DNA of 64,000 nucleotides, from contig JAGXGA010000042.1 of the NCBI GenBank assembly GCA_024636975.1, positions 62,001 through 126,000 of the forward strand, written 5' to 3'. The position numbers and the translations under genes are program-made. Every line of letters starts with the position of its first letter. Position 1 is the first letter of the stretch. Below are positions 56,910 to 64,000 of this stretch, one piece after another. This stretch comes from Mariniphaga sp. GTDB taxonomy: Bacteria > Bacteroidota > Bacteroidia > Bacteroidales > Prolixibacteraceae. The notes under the pieces are model-generated. The model had not been told where the DNA came from, made no database searches, and saw nothing but the letters and a program-made list of their open reading frames with translations.

Positions 56910-58661
56910 ATGGATACAGTACAATTAACCATAGATAAGAAGCCGGTAGTTGTTAAAAAAGGAATTACCATTTTGGATGCAGCCAAAGGGATGGGTATAC
57001 ATATCCCCACATTGTGTCACATGAAACTTGATGATCTGAATATTGAAAACCGGCCCGGAGGGTGTCGTATTTGTGTTGTGGAGGTGAATGGCAGAAGAAA
57101 TCTTGCTCCTGCATGTTGCACCGAAGTAGCGGAAGGGATGGTGGTCAGTACTCATTCCATAAGGGTTATCAATGCCCGTCAGACTGTTCTGGAGTTAATA
57201 CTTTCCGATCATCCGGCCGATTGTCTTATTTGCGTGAAATCGGGTAAATGCGAGTTGCAGGATATGGCACATCATCTGGGAATAAGGGAAATTCATTACA
57301 AGGGAGAACAATCGACTTACCGCGAAGATACTTCCCCTGCCATTATCCGCGATGTTGATAAATGCATTATGTGCCGCCGCTGCGAAATGATGTGCAATGA
57401 AGTACAAACGGTAGGAGTGCTTTCAGCCATCAACCGCGGATTTCAGGCCGTTGTGTCACCCGCATTCGAAATGAACCTCGATCATTCGGTGTGTACCTAC
57501 TGCGGACAATGTGTGGCCGTTTGTCCGACAGGAGCATTAACTGAAGTCGACCAGACCAGCCACGTTGTGCGGGCACTTTCCGATCCCACAAAAACAGTAA
57601 TCGTTCAGACCGCCCCGGCAGTTCGCGCTGCATTGGGAGAAGAATTTGGTATGGAAGCCGGAACACTGGTCACCGGAAAACTGGCTGCAGCTCTTCGCAA
57701 TCTTGGTTTCGACTACGTATTCGATACCGATTTTGCTGCCGATCTTACCATCATGGAAGAAGGTACCGAAATGCTCAATCGCCTTTCCAGGTTCCTGGAA
57801 GGCGATGAGAATGTAAAACTGCCTATCTTAACCTCATGCTGCCCTGCATGGGTGAAGTTTTTTGAACACCAGTTTCCGCAGCTGAAGGATATACCCTCAA
57901 CGGCACGGTCGCCCCAGCAAATGTTCGGCAGTATAGCCAAAACGTATTTCGCTGATAAAATGAGCATTAGGCGGGAAGACCTGGTTGTGGTTTCCATTAT
58001 GCCCTGTGTGGCAAAAAAATATGAATGCGGGCGTGATGAGTTTAAGGTGAACGGTAATCCCGATGTGGATTATGCCATTACCACACGCGAACTGGCAGGG
58101 CTAATAAAACTGGCCAACATTAATTTTAACCGGCTGCCTAATGAAGATTTCGACCTTCCGTTGGGAGAATCAACCGGGGCCGGAGTTATTTTCGGAACCA
58201 CAGGAGGAGTTATTGAAGCTGCAGTGCGTACAGCCTACGAACTGTATACCAAAAAGCCGCTTCCAAAACTCGACTTCCACGAACTGCGGGGTATGGAAGG
58301 CATCCGTCAGGCTACCATTGATTTTGCAGGATTCCCCCTGAAAATAGGAATAGCTCACGGATTGGGCAATGCACGACGGTTGCTCGAAAGAATTGAATCG
58401 GGAGAAAGTGAGTTTCATGCCATTGAAATTATGAGCTGCCCGGGTGGTTGCATTGGTGGCGGTGGCCAGCCCTACCACCATGGAAATGCTGAAATTCTGA
58501 AAAAGCGCCAGATAGCTATTTACCAGGAAGACGGCAATAAAAAAATTCGTAAATCGCATGAGAACCCATACATAATTCAGCTCTATGAAGAATTCCTGGG
58601 AAAACCTATGAGTGAAAAAGCGCATCATTTGTTGCATACAAAATATTTTGATCGTACGTGA
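56910..58661 (+). CDS. hndD: Catalytic [FeFe] hydrogenase subunit HndD/HydA
   Basis: A 583-residue group-A enzyme that makes or uses H2. N-terminal 2Fe-2S plant-type domain (GGCRICVVEVNG), a His-Cys3 4Fe-4S site (HPADCLICVKSGKCELQ), two further 4Fe-4S clusters (CIMCRRCEMMC, CTYCGQCVAVCP), then the H-cluster: TSCCPAW with Cys310 as proton-relay and Cys311 as ligand, MPCVAKKYE with Cys366, and SCPGGCIGGGGQP with Cys510 and Cys514. A C-terminal small-subunit-like tail follows. All catalytic residues are present. It starts 11 nt after hndC. Maturases HydEFG are not in the window. Confidence 0.95.
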   Translation: MDTVQLTIDKKPVVVKKGITILDAAKGMGIHIPTLCHMKLDDLNIENRPGGCRICVVEVNGRRNLAPACCTEVAEGMVVSTHSIRVINARQTVLELILSDHPADCLICVKSGKCELQDMAHHLGIREIHYKGEQSTYREDTSPAIIRDVDKCIMCRRCEMMCNEVQTVGVLSAINRGFQAVVSPAFEMNLDHSVCTYCGQCVAVCPTGALTEVDQTSHVVRALSDPTKTVIVQTAPAVRAALGEEFGMEAGTLVTGKLAAALRNLGFDYVFDTDFAADLTIMEEGTEMLNRLSRFLEGDENVKLPILTSCCPAWVKFFEHQFPQLKDIPSTARSPQQMFGSIAKTYFADKMSIRREDLVVVSIMPCVAKKYECGRDEFKVNGNPDVDYAITTRELAGLIKLANINFNRLPNEDFDLPLGESTGAGVIFGTTGGVIEAAVRTAYELYTKKPLPKLDFHELRGMEGIRQATIDFAGFPLKIGIAHGLGNARRLLERIESGESEFHAIEIMSCPGGCIGGGGQPYHHGNAEILKKRQIAIYQEDGNKKIRKSHENPYIIQLYEEFLGKPMSEKAHHLLHTKYFDRT

Positions 58662-58988
58662 TGAAAAGTCAAACAGTGAACAGTGAACAGTGAACAGTTT
58701 TAATTGCTAGGGTATTATAGTATAATTAATAAAATAGATAGAGAGTCTCAAATAGCAAATAGGTGTGAGGTTTCCAAAGCCCCAACGGGGCGTAATCAAT
58801 AGCAACGGGTAGCGCCCGTTGTAAAGAGGATGAACCCTCTTCCCGGAAGCTCTGAAGGAGCGCAATCATTGATGAAGGAGAAACTTGGCGTCTTTGCGTG
58901 AAATGAAATATATTCGAATATAATTAGGTTATAAATTATGACACCAGTATTAAATAAATTATGTAGTTAAAACACAAAATTTAACATC
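58662..58988. other. Gap between hndD and hndA with repeats
   Basis: No gene. Right after the hndD stop lies a heptamer array (58672-58699), then REP-like palindromes: GCCCCAACGGGGC (58779-58791), CAACGGGTAGCGCCCGTTG (58803-58821) and GCTCTGAAGGAGC (58849-58861). These may act as RNA stabilisers or terminators and would make expression of hndA unequal to hndBCD. The same palindromes recur at 59590-59640 and 60490-60560. Confidence 0.65.
58672..58699. repeat. Heptamer array (AACAGTG) after the hydrogenase gene
   Basis: Four 7-bp units, three exact and one with a final mismatch, starting 11 nt after the hndD stop. In the sense direction of the gene the unit is a rotation of GAACAGT, as at 5137-5175 with respect to the ABC-F gene. 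Confidence 0.85.
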
Positions 58989-59498
58989 ATGCCAAAAATA
59001 AAGCTTTCAGAAAATACAGTTCAGACAATAAGGGATATTTGTTCTGAATTTAATAACAGCGAAGGCGAACTGATAAATGTTTTGCATAAGGTTCAACATA
59101 AACTTGGATATCTGCCCGCTGAAGTTCAGGAGGTAATCGCCAGGGAACTTAACGCATCAGTTGCCAAGGTTTACGGGGTAGTTACATTCTACAGCTTTTT
59201 TACAATGTTGCCCAAAGGAGAATTTCCAATCTCCATATGCATGGGAACAGCTTGTTACGTGCGTGGTGCAGAGCAGGTGCTTAGCGAATTTAAACGACAG
59301 CTGAAGGTAGAGGTGGGAGAATCGACCAATGATGGCAAATTCTCGCTTAATTGCCTCCGGTGTGTGGGAGCATGTGGCCTGGCACCTGTTGTAATGGTTG
59401 GTGAAAAGGTATACGGACGCGTAGCGCCCACACAGGTAAAACAGATTATTGCTGATTACCGCGAAGGTTGTGCTCATGAACCGGCAAAATCGGCTTAA
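58989..59498 (+). CDS. hndA: NuoE-like 2Fe-2S subunit HndA
   Basis: A 169-residue subunit with the thioredoxin-like 2Fe-2S fold. Cluster cysteines are in SICMGTACYVRGAEQVL and LNCLRCVGACGLAPVVMVG. An N-terminal helical segment (residues 1-65) matches NuoE. It partners HndC to form the NAD(P)-active part. In many genomes this gene precedes hndC; here it lies 327 nt downstream of hndD beyond a repeat cluster. The stop is directly followed by a further repeat. Confidence 0.9.
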   Translation: MPKIKLSENTVQTIRDICSEFNNSEGELINVLHKVQHKLGYLPAEVQEVIARELNASVAKVYGVVTFYSFFTMLPKGEFPISICMGTACYVRGAEQVLSEFKRQLKVEVGESTNDGKFSLNCLRCVGACGLAPVVMVGEKVYGRVAPTQVKQIIADYREGCAHEPAKSA

Positions 59499-59640
59499 AG
59501 AGCAGAGAGCATGGAGCAAAGGGCATAGAGCCTGGGTATTGCCGTTGTGCTTCAGTCAACGGTTTATTGTGCAGATACAATTGGGTTTTTATAGCCCCAA
59601 CGAGGGCCCAGCACCAGCAACGGGCAGTGCCCGTTGAACA
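59499..59640. repeat. Direct repeat B, left of the HEPN/MNT pair
   Basis: About 140 nt that match 60391-60537 at most positions: AGAGCAGAGAGCATGGAGCA, GGGCATAGAGCC, TGTGCTTCAG, GTGCAGATACAAT, and the palindrome CAACGGGCAGTGCCCGTTG (59618-59636). The first 30 bases fall into 7-bp units of the GAGCATG type. Confidence 0.8.
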
Positions 59641-59664
59641 TGTTTAGCAATTATAAATTTTCTG

Positions 59665-59672
59665 TAACTTTG
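59665..59672 (+). promoter_or_regulatory. Candidate -7 element of the MNT/HEPN operon
   Basis: TAACTTTG fits TAnnTTTG and lies 20 nt upstream of the start codon, after repeat B. TTTAG at 59643-59647 is a weak -33 partner, 17 nt away. The pair would thus carry its own promoter. Confidence 0.4.
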
Positions 59673-59692
59673 AAAGAAAATATACTTCTAAA

Positions 59693-59986
59693 ATGAAGAC
59701 AAAAGAACAATACATTCATTTGTTATCCGAATTCCATAAAAATAGAGGCTATGCATATGGTATAAACAAATTGGGCATTTTTGGTTCAGTTGCCAGAGGA
59801 GAACAAAAAGAAGGAAGCGATGTAGATATTTACTATGAAGGGGAACCCTTAAGCCTGCTAAAAATAGCTGCACTAAAAGAAGAACTTGAAACTGCACTTG
59901 GTAACCAGGTTGATATTGTGCGTATTAGGAAATCTATGAGCAACTTTCTGAAGAAAAGAATAAAAAAGGATGGACTTTATGTATGA
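59693..59986 (+). CDS. MNT-type nucleotidyltransferase antitoxin
   Basis: A 97-residue minimal nucleotidyltransferase. The motif GIFGSVARGEQKEGSDVDI has Gly31-Ser32 and Asp43-x-Asp45, the metal site. In MntA/HepT systems such proteins transfer AMP to a tyrosine of the HEPN toxin and neutralise it. It overlaps the next gene by 8 nt. The size is normal for this class. Confidence 0.85.
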   Translation: MKTKEQYIHLLSEFHKNRGYAYGINKLGIFGSVARGEQKEGSDVDIYYEGEPLSLLKIAALKEELETALGNQVDIVRIRKSMSNFLKKRIKKDGLYV

Positions 59987-60347
59987 TAAAGAACTGGCAT
60001 ATGAACTCATTTGTTTAATTAACGACAACCTTGAAACCATAAGGAAAAGAACACTCAATATAATTTCTTCGAAAGATTTTACATCTACCGAATCCGGCAT
60101 GATACTTCTTGACAGTATTTGTATGAAGTTGGCAGCAATAGGGGAAACCATCAAAAATCTTGATAAAGCTACTAATAAAAATCTTTTAAATAGGTACTCA
60201 CAAGTAAACTGGAGACAAGCAATGGGCATGAGAGATATAATTGGTCATCATTATTTTGATGTTGATGCAGAAGTAATATATAAAACACTTAAAGAAGATA
60301 TTCCATTGTTAAGTCAGGTTCTCAATAATATTAAAAAAGACTTGTAA
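59979..60347 (+). CDS. HEPN-domain toxin (HepT-like, DUF86)
   Basis: A 122-residue helical protein with the catalytic pattern R-x4-H-x-Y: Arg85, His90, Tyr92 in MRDIIGHHYFD. Such proteins are RNases that act on tRNA or mRNA and are silenced by AMPylation on the Tyr by the MNT partner. The start at 59979 (MYDKELAYEL) lies within the end of the MNT gene; a slightly earlier start at 59970 is possible. It ends 44 nt before direct repeat C. Confidence 0.85.
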   Translation: MYDKELAYELICLINDNLETIRKRTLNIISSKDFTSTESGMILLDSICMKLAAIGETIKNLDKATNKNLLNRYSQVNWRQAMGMRDIIGHHYFDVDAEVIYKTLKEDIPLLSQVLNNIKKDL

Positions 60348-60390
60348 CCATTTTACATGGGCACAGAGCATGGAGCATGGCGCACAGAGC

Positions 60391-60538
60391 CAGAGCAGAG
60401 AGCAAAGGGCATAGAGCCTTTAGAACCTGAGAATTGCTGTTGTGCTTCAGCCAATGGTTAATAGTGCAGATACAATCGGGTTCTTACAGCCCCAACGGGG
60501 GCGCCAGCACCAGTAACGGGCAGCGCCCGTTGAACAGT
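60391..60538. repeat. Direct repeat C, right of the HEPN/MNT pair
   Basis: The same elements as repeat B in the same order, ending in CAGCGCCCGTTGAACA. GCTCTGAAGGAGC follows at about 60557-60569. Between the two copies lies just the toxin-antitoxin pair. Just left of C, GAGCATGGAGCATG (60366-60379) extends the 7-bp unit array. Confidence 0.8.
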
Positions 60539-60883
60539 TAGCCGTGCCAATCCAAAGCTCTGAAGGAGCGCTGGATAAAATCTGGAAGACCCCCGAATTT
60601 TATACAAAACTTCTGCTGATTGAAAGGGATAACAAGTGAACTGAATACGGTTTACCGGCAGACTAATAACGAACTACAAATAATATACTGAATTGAACCT
60701 GAATAAACTGGAGTGAAGAATTTTGCCACCAAATCCACCAAAATCCACAAATCCTTTCCATGTTCAACTTTCCTCAAACACCAAAACAATAACCGGTGTA
60801 AGGCTTTCTAATACTCAAATAATTTCAAACAATTTCAACCCCTTGAACTTAAAAACATTGTAGAGGCTGAGACTCCAGCTCAT
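60539..60883. other. Intergenic region, no gene
   Basis: It contains the palindrome GCTCTGAAGGAGC and then AT-rich text with pieces such as CCACCAAATCCACCAAAATC (about 60725-60744). No coding frame and no clear promoter are seen. It is downstream of the minus-strand MOSC gene end and of the plus-strand toxin gene. Confidence 0.45.
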
Positions 60884-61537
60884 CTAACTCTCATTATCCA
60901 ATGAATTTCTCCACCGTTTCAATAAGTCCCTGCGGCAGCTTTCTGCCAGCCAGGGATTGTTAATTGCCTCCTCTATAGCCTCCTTACTGAATTCGGGTGT
61001 GTAAAGCAACTTAAATATTTCTTGAACCGAAACTGTCTTTTGCTTTTCCAGGCAGACCAGATGGTCACCTGCCATAATATTTCCTGTCTTCAAAATTCTT
61101 ACATACACCCCCGGGAAACCTGACTCCACAAACTGCTTAACCACCATGGAATTTTCAAACCTGATTCCCAGTTTATAGCATGGCTGGCGGGGCTGTGTGA
61201 CCTGAACAGTTGCTTCACCTGCCTGGAAAATATCGCCGATGTGAATATTATTTTCAAATAGTCCTTCTACCGTAAGGTTTTCACCAAACATGCCCCATGG
61301 CATTTCAAGGGTGGGATACAGTTTACCCCAATAAGTGTAGTGGTCTGCTGAATACAAATAACAGGCTTTATCAATCCCGCCATGATGTTTTCGATCCATA
61401 ACCGAATCGTTATCAACGTTTTCTTTACCCAGAAAAACCGGTCCGGGTACAGAATATTTATATGTACCTGTGAGGACCTTTTTTCCGTTCCATTCAATTG
61501 TTTTTGGTTCACCGGTATTGGTTGATACAATTCTCAT
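60884..61537 (-). CDS. MOSC-domain protein, YiiM-like
   Basis: A 217-residue protein. The MOSC core shows DRKHHGGIDKACYLYS, FGENLTVEGL, IHIGDIFQAG, VTQPRQPCYKLG with the conserved Cys, and FPGVYVRILKTG. YiiM-type proteins hold a molybdenum cofactor and reduce N-hydroxylated compounds such as 6-N-hydroxylaminopurine. The C-terminal helical 50 residues are characteristic of YiiM. It is the last gene of a minus-strand group with coaE. Confidence 0.85.
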   Translation of the reverse strand: MRIVSTNTGEPKTIEWNGKKVLTGTYKYSVPGPVFLGKENVDNDSVMDRKHHGGIDKACYLYSADHYTYWGKLYPTLEMPWGMFGENLTVEGLFENNIHIGDIFQAGEATVQVTQPRQPCYKLGIRFENSMVVKQFVESGFPGVYVRILKTGNIMAGDHLVCLEKQKTVSVQEIFKLLYTPEFSKEAIEEAINNPWLAESCRRDLLKRWRNSLDNES

Positions 61538-61569
61538 TTGCGCTACTTATTAATGATAACATTATTGGT

Positions 61570-62304
61570 CTAGGCAATCTTACGTTCCCTTTTTATGTTT
61601 TCGTAAGCCTTATTTACCATCTGGAATTTCTCTCTCGCTGCCTTTTGAAAATCCTCACCCAGATGTATTACCTTATCGGGATGATACTTCATAGCCATTC
61701 TCCGGTAAGCTTTTTTCAATTCTTCATTTGAGGCAGAAGGCTCTATTTCCAGGATCTTGTAATCGGCATTTACGTTCCTGATAAACATAGCCTGAATCGA
61801 TTCCATATCGCTTGGTCCGATTCCCATTTCACTTGCAATACGAGCAATCAGGAGGCGTTCCTGTTCATCTACCTCTCTGTCAGCTGCGGCAATTCCAAAT
61901 AAAAAGTGAAGCAACTGCAGCCTTGCCGAATAATTCATATTCTGTTTGATTTGCCTGCATACCTGGTTCACCGGTATATTCTGTTTCAACAGGTCGCGCA
62001 ACAACTTAACTGCTTCCTGTGCCGAAGCTTCACCAAAATTATGAACCATGAATTTCTTTACATAGTCCAGTTCCGATTTTACCACTCTTCCGTCGGCTTT
62101 CATTACGGCCGATACCAGTACCAGCAAGCTCATGACATACCCGCCAGAGGTAGTGCGACCCGAATACCCTGATGTACCGCCCAGTTTGAGCTGCTCAGTT
62201 CCACCATCAATAACCGAACCTATTACAAATCCCAGGATCCCGCCAATGGGGCCACCTACAGCCCATCCAAGGCCTCCTCCTATCCATTTACCAAATTGTC
62301 CCAT
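61570..62304 (-). CDS. TerB-DnaJ co-chaperone-like protein (DjlA-like)
   Basis: A 244-residue protein. Residues 1-40 form a glycine-rich membrane-associating hairpin (GGPIGGILGFVIGS), residues about 55-150 a TerB-like helical domain (DADGRV-like MKADGRVVKSELD, AAADREVDEQERLL), and the C-terminal 65 a J domain with YHPDKVIH (His-Pro-Asp). The arrangement matches DjlA, which recruits DnaK near the inner membrane. It overlaps coaE by 17 nt, so the two are translated together. Confidence 0.85.
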   Translation of the reverse strand: MGQFGKWIGGGLGWAVGGPIGGILGFVIGSVIDGGTEQLKLGGTSGYSGRTTSGGYVMSLLVLVSAVMKADGRVVKSELDYVKKFMVHNFGEASAQEAVKLLRDLLKQNIPVNQVCRQIKQNMNYSARLQLLHFLFGIAAADREVDEQERLLIARIASEMGIGPSDMESIQAMFIRNVNADYKILEIEPSASNEELKKAYRRMAMKYHPDKVIHLGEDFQKAAREKFQMVNKAYENIKRERKIA

Positions 62305-62890
62305 CTGTCTTAAGTTTTCTATCTATACGAATAATTTCAGGAAGTATCATATGCTTATTGTCATTCTCAAGGCATAAATCAGCCAGTTCCCTCTTTTTGT
62401 CTTCCGGCCACTGGCTTTTCATCCGTTCTCTTACCGATTGCTCTGTTAATCCGTTACGCTCCATTACCCGTGCAATCCTTTGTTCTTCCGGTGCGGCTAC
62501 CAAAATGGAAAAATTCATCTTTTCATGAAACCCGCCCTCAAATAATATAGCTGCTTCATAAATCACGTACGGAAACACTTCGTTTTGCTCCAGAAATTCA
62601 TAAAACTTTCTTCTTACAACCGGATGAACCAGCTCATTTACCTTTATCCGCAAATTGTTGTTAGTAAATATTTTTCCTGCCAGTAGTTGCCGGTTTAAAT
62701 TTCCCAGGGGAGTGTAAATACCGGCACCGAAGAGCTCAGTAAGGGGATTTTTTATTGTTGTTTCTGAATCCATCAATTCCCTGGCAGAAGCATCTGCCTC
62801 GAAGACCGGAATGCCCAACATTCTGAAAACGTTGCAAACTGTAGATTTTCCACTGCCTATACCTCCTGTTATTCCCACAACCAATGCCAT
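62288..62890 (-). CDS. coaE: Dephospho-CoA kinase
   Basis: A 200-residue P-loop kinase that phosphorylates dephospho-CoA in the last step of coenzyme A synthesis. Walker A is GITGGIGSGKST (6-17). Further family signatures are PVFEADASARELMD, LVHPVVRRKFYEF, YVIYEAAILFEGG and RMKSQWPEDKKRELAD. The length is normal. It lies 18 nt downstream of the YbbR-like gene and overlaps the dnaJ-like gene. Confidence 0.95.
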   Translation of the reverse strand: MALVVGITGGIGSGKSTVCNVFRMLGIPVFEADASARELMDSETTIKNPLTELFGAGIYTPLGNLNRQLLAGKIFTNNNLRIKVNELVHPVVRRKFYEFLEQNEVFPYVIYEAAILFEGGFHEKMNFSILVAAPEEQRIARVMERNGLTEQSVRERMKSQWPEDKKRELADLCLENDNKHMILPEIIRIDRKLKTDGTIW

Positions 62891-62908
62891 CTTGCTTTCT
62901 TTCTGTAA

Positions 62909-63904
62909 TTATTCTGTTTCAATTAAATATTCAACGGAAGAAGGTGTTACCTTTACCTGTTGAATGTACAAAAGGGAAGCTTCAATCTGCACTTCAAGGG
63001 TTTCTCTTTCGGCAGAAACCTGGTTATAATCAACTGTAGCTGTAAAATCTGCCGATGTGATTTCTTCGTAGCTGCTCAAACCCACCAAAAAAGAAATCGT
63101 TACTTGTGGGGGGAAAAGTTTGATCTGTACATCTTCAGGTATATTGATAATCTGAACGGGCAATGTAATTCTCTTTTCTGTAAATTTTTCCACCGGTACC
63201 GACAATAATACTCTTTCGGGAGAAAGTTGAGTTCTTACAGGATGCTGTACGCTTATTAATTGCTCAATGCTGGTCTCAAGGTCGTCGAAAGTGACAGGTA
63301 CAGTAGGCAAAAACGTTATAGTGTCAAGCACACCTGCAGGACCCGAGATTTCAATGCTGTCGGGTTTAATCATTAGAGCGCCGCTAAGATTGAACTGTGG
63401 TTTAAAGTTCAAAGTAATAATTGGTTCTATAGGTACCAGCCTGGTCTCAAGGGTATCGAAACGCAACAATATCGTTGCAGGCGATACTTCAGCAATTGAT
63501 ATTTCATTACTCACCTGGTTACCGATCCTGCGTATCAAACTTTCGCTGGTAACCCTGACATCACTGTTCACATTTTCCACATTTTCTGTGAAGGCTGTTA
63601 AATCAAGCAGAATGGGTGAAAATGAAAAAGCCAGTTTATGCCGAAGCAGTGTAAATCCGTGAGCTTCAACACGTAAATCAAGCTTGGAAGGCGGGTTATT
63701 GGCAAGAAACAAGTTTTCAGGCGGATTTACATATCTTACATTGTAGGAGAGGATCGTGGAGTAACTCTTGCTTAGTGCATCCAGAAACCATAAAGTAGTA
63801 GCAATCAATAAGCATACTGTAAATACAAATAGCCGCCTGTCATTTCTTAGTCTGTCAAGCCGCAGATAGGTGGTTATTTTCGATATTCTGCTGTTCATCT
63901 TCAT
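62909..63904 (-). CDS. YbbR-like domain protein
   Basis: A 331-residue protein with one N-terminal membrane helix (about 25-45: FVFTVCLLIATTLWFLDA) and a periplasmic part of repeated beta domains of the YbbR type: LDLRVEAHGFTLLR, PDSIEISGPAGVLDTI, VTISFLVG and VTPSSVEYLIE. YbbR proteins bind or regulate c-di-AMP cyclase in Firmicutes; in Bacteroidota they lie before coaE and their role is unclear. The spacing of 18 nt suggests an operon. Confidence 0.8.
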   Translation of the reverse strand: MKMNSRISKITTYLRLDRLRNDRRLFVFTVCLLIATTLWFLDALSKSYSTILSYNVRYVNPPENLFLANNPPSKLDLRVEAHGFTLLRHKLAFSFSPILLDLTAFTENVENVNSDVRVTSESLIRRIGNQVSNEISIAEVSPATILLRFDTLETRLVPIEPIITLNFKPQFNLSGALMIKPDSIEISGPAGVLDTITFLPTVPVTFDDLETSIEQLISVQHPVRTQLSPERVLLSVPVEKFTEKRITLPVQIINIPEDVQIKLFPPQVTISFLVGLSSYEEITSADFTATVDYNQVSAERETLEVQIEASLLYIQQVKVTPSSVEYLIETE

Positions 63905-63950
63905 TATAAAGCCACAAAATTAATTAATCATTTTTCATTAAGGCTTATTT

Positions 63951-64000
63951 TTATTTTGAATTCCGGATATAAACACTTTTTGTTGTTTCATAGCCTTTTA
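63951..64000 (-). CDS. Possible C-terminal end of an upstream minus-strand gene
   Basis: The frame KGYETTKSVYIRNSK followed by TAA at 63951-63953 stays open to the window edge. It lies 47 nt upstream of the YbbR-like start and could be the end of the preceding gene in the operon. Too little is visible to name it. Confidence 0.25.
   Translation of the reverse strand, partial: KGYETTKSVYIRNSK

Noticed and set aside
58779-58861. Riboswitch upstream of hndA
   Set aside because: The hairpins are copies of extragenic palindromes found elsewhere in the window, not a ligand-binding RNA architecture I can recognise.

Overview
The window reads as chromosome of an anaerobic, fermentative member of the Bacteroidota, probably near Bacteroidales/Marinilabiliales. 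Supporting signs are a SerA with the TPKK signature instead of the usual catalytic His, promoters of the TTTG / TAnnTTTG type, few Shine-Dalgarno sequences, OprB/OprP-like porins, many small DUF proteins of that phylum, a K+-dependent membrane pyrophosphatase and an NAD(P)-linked [FeFe] hydrogenase. No rRNA, tRNA, CRISPR array or complete insertion sequence was seen.

Layout. 1-3 kb: serA (5' end cut by the window) and a DUF1015 gene, separated by a four-helix-bundle (S23/IVP-type) gene bracketed by inverted arrays of degenerate 8-bp repeats. 3-11 kb: membrane proteins, an ABC-F ATPase, a stand-alone CheB-type methylesterase, two small DUF genes and an SBP-PAS histidine kinase. 11-16 kb: a Type III restriction-modification operon with an Xre regulator; the mod gene carries a one-base frameshift. 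16-18 kb: two truncated genes joined back to back, then a complete OprB-like porin. 18-19.7 kb: small housekeeping-type genes.

19.7-28.8 kb: an RHS polymorphic-toxin locus. A truncated acetyltransferase is fused in frame to an RHS core with one C-terminal tip and a putative immunity gene. It is followed by displaced tip/immunity modules and repeated core fragments, ending in a decayed copy and a VapBC-type toxin-antitoxin pair. AT-rich tips and immunity genes alternate with nearly identical core blocks, as expected of a recombining tip library.

30-48 kb: a receiver/PEP-synthase-like chimera, the membrane pyrophosphatase (good promoter and terminator), a serine hydrolase, an acyltransferase, an ankyrin lipoprotein divergent from an AraC-TPR membrane regulator, two esterase/hydrolase genes (one broken by an in-frame stop), an ECF sigma factor with a membrane partner, DUF2200 and a dihydroorotate-dehydrogenase-like enzyme.

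48.6-59.5 kb: a hydrogenase region. PAS and SpoIIE-type phosphatase genes diverge from a long operon encoding two DRTGG proteins, an RsbW-like ATPase, a HydS-like sensory hydrogenase, a PHP protein, a second small ATPase and then HndB, HndC and HndD; HndA follows after a repeat-filled gap. Together they suggest that H2 or redox state is sensed and relayed by partner switching, beside the catalytic enzyme that couples NAD(P)H and ferredoxin to H2. 59.5-64 kb: a HEPN/MNT toxin-antitoxin pair between direct repeats, then a MOSC protein, TerB-DnaJ protein, coaE and a YbbR-like gene on the minus strand.
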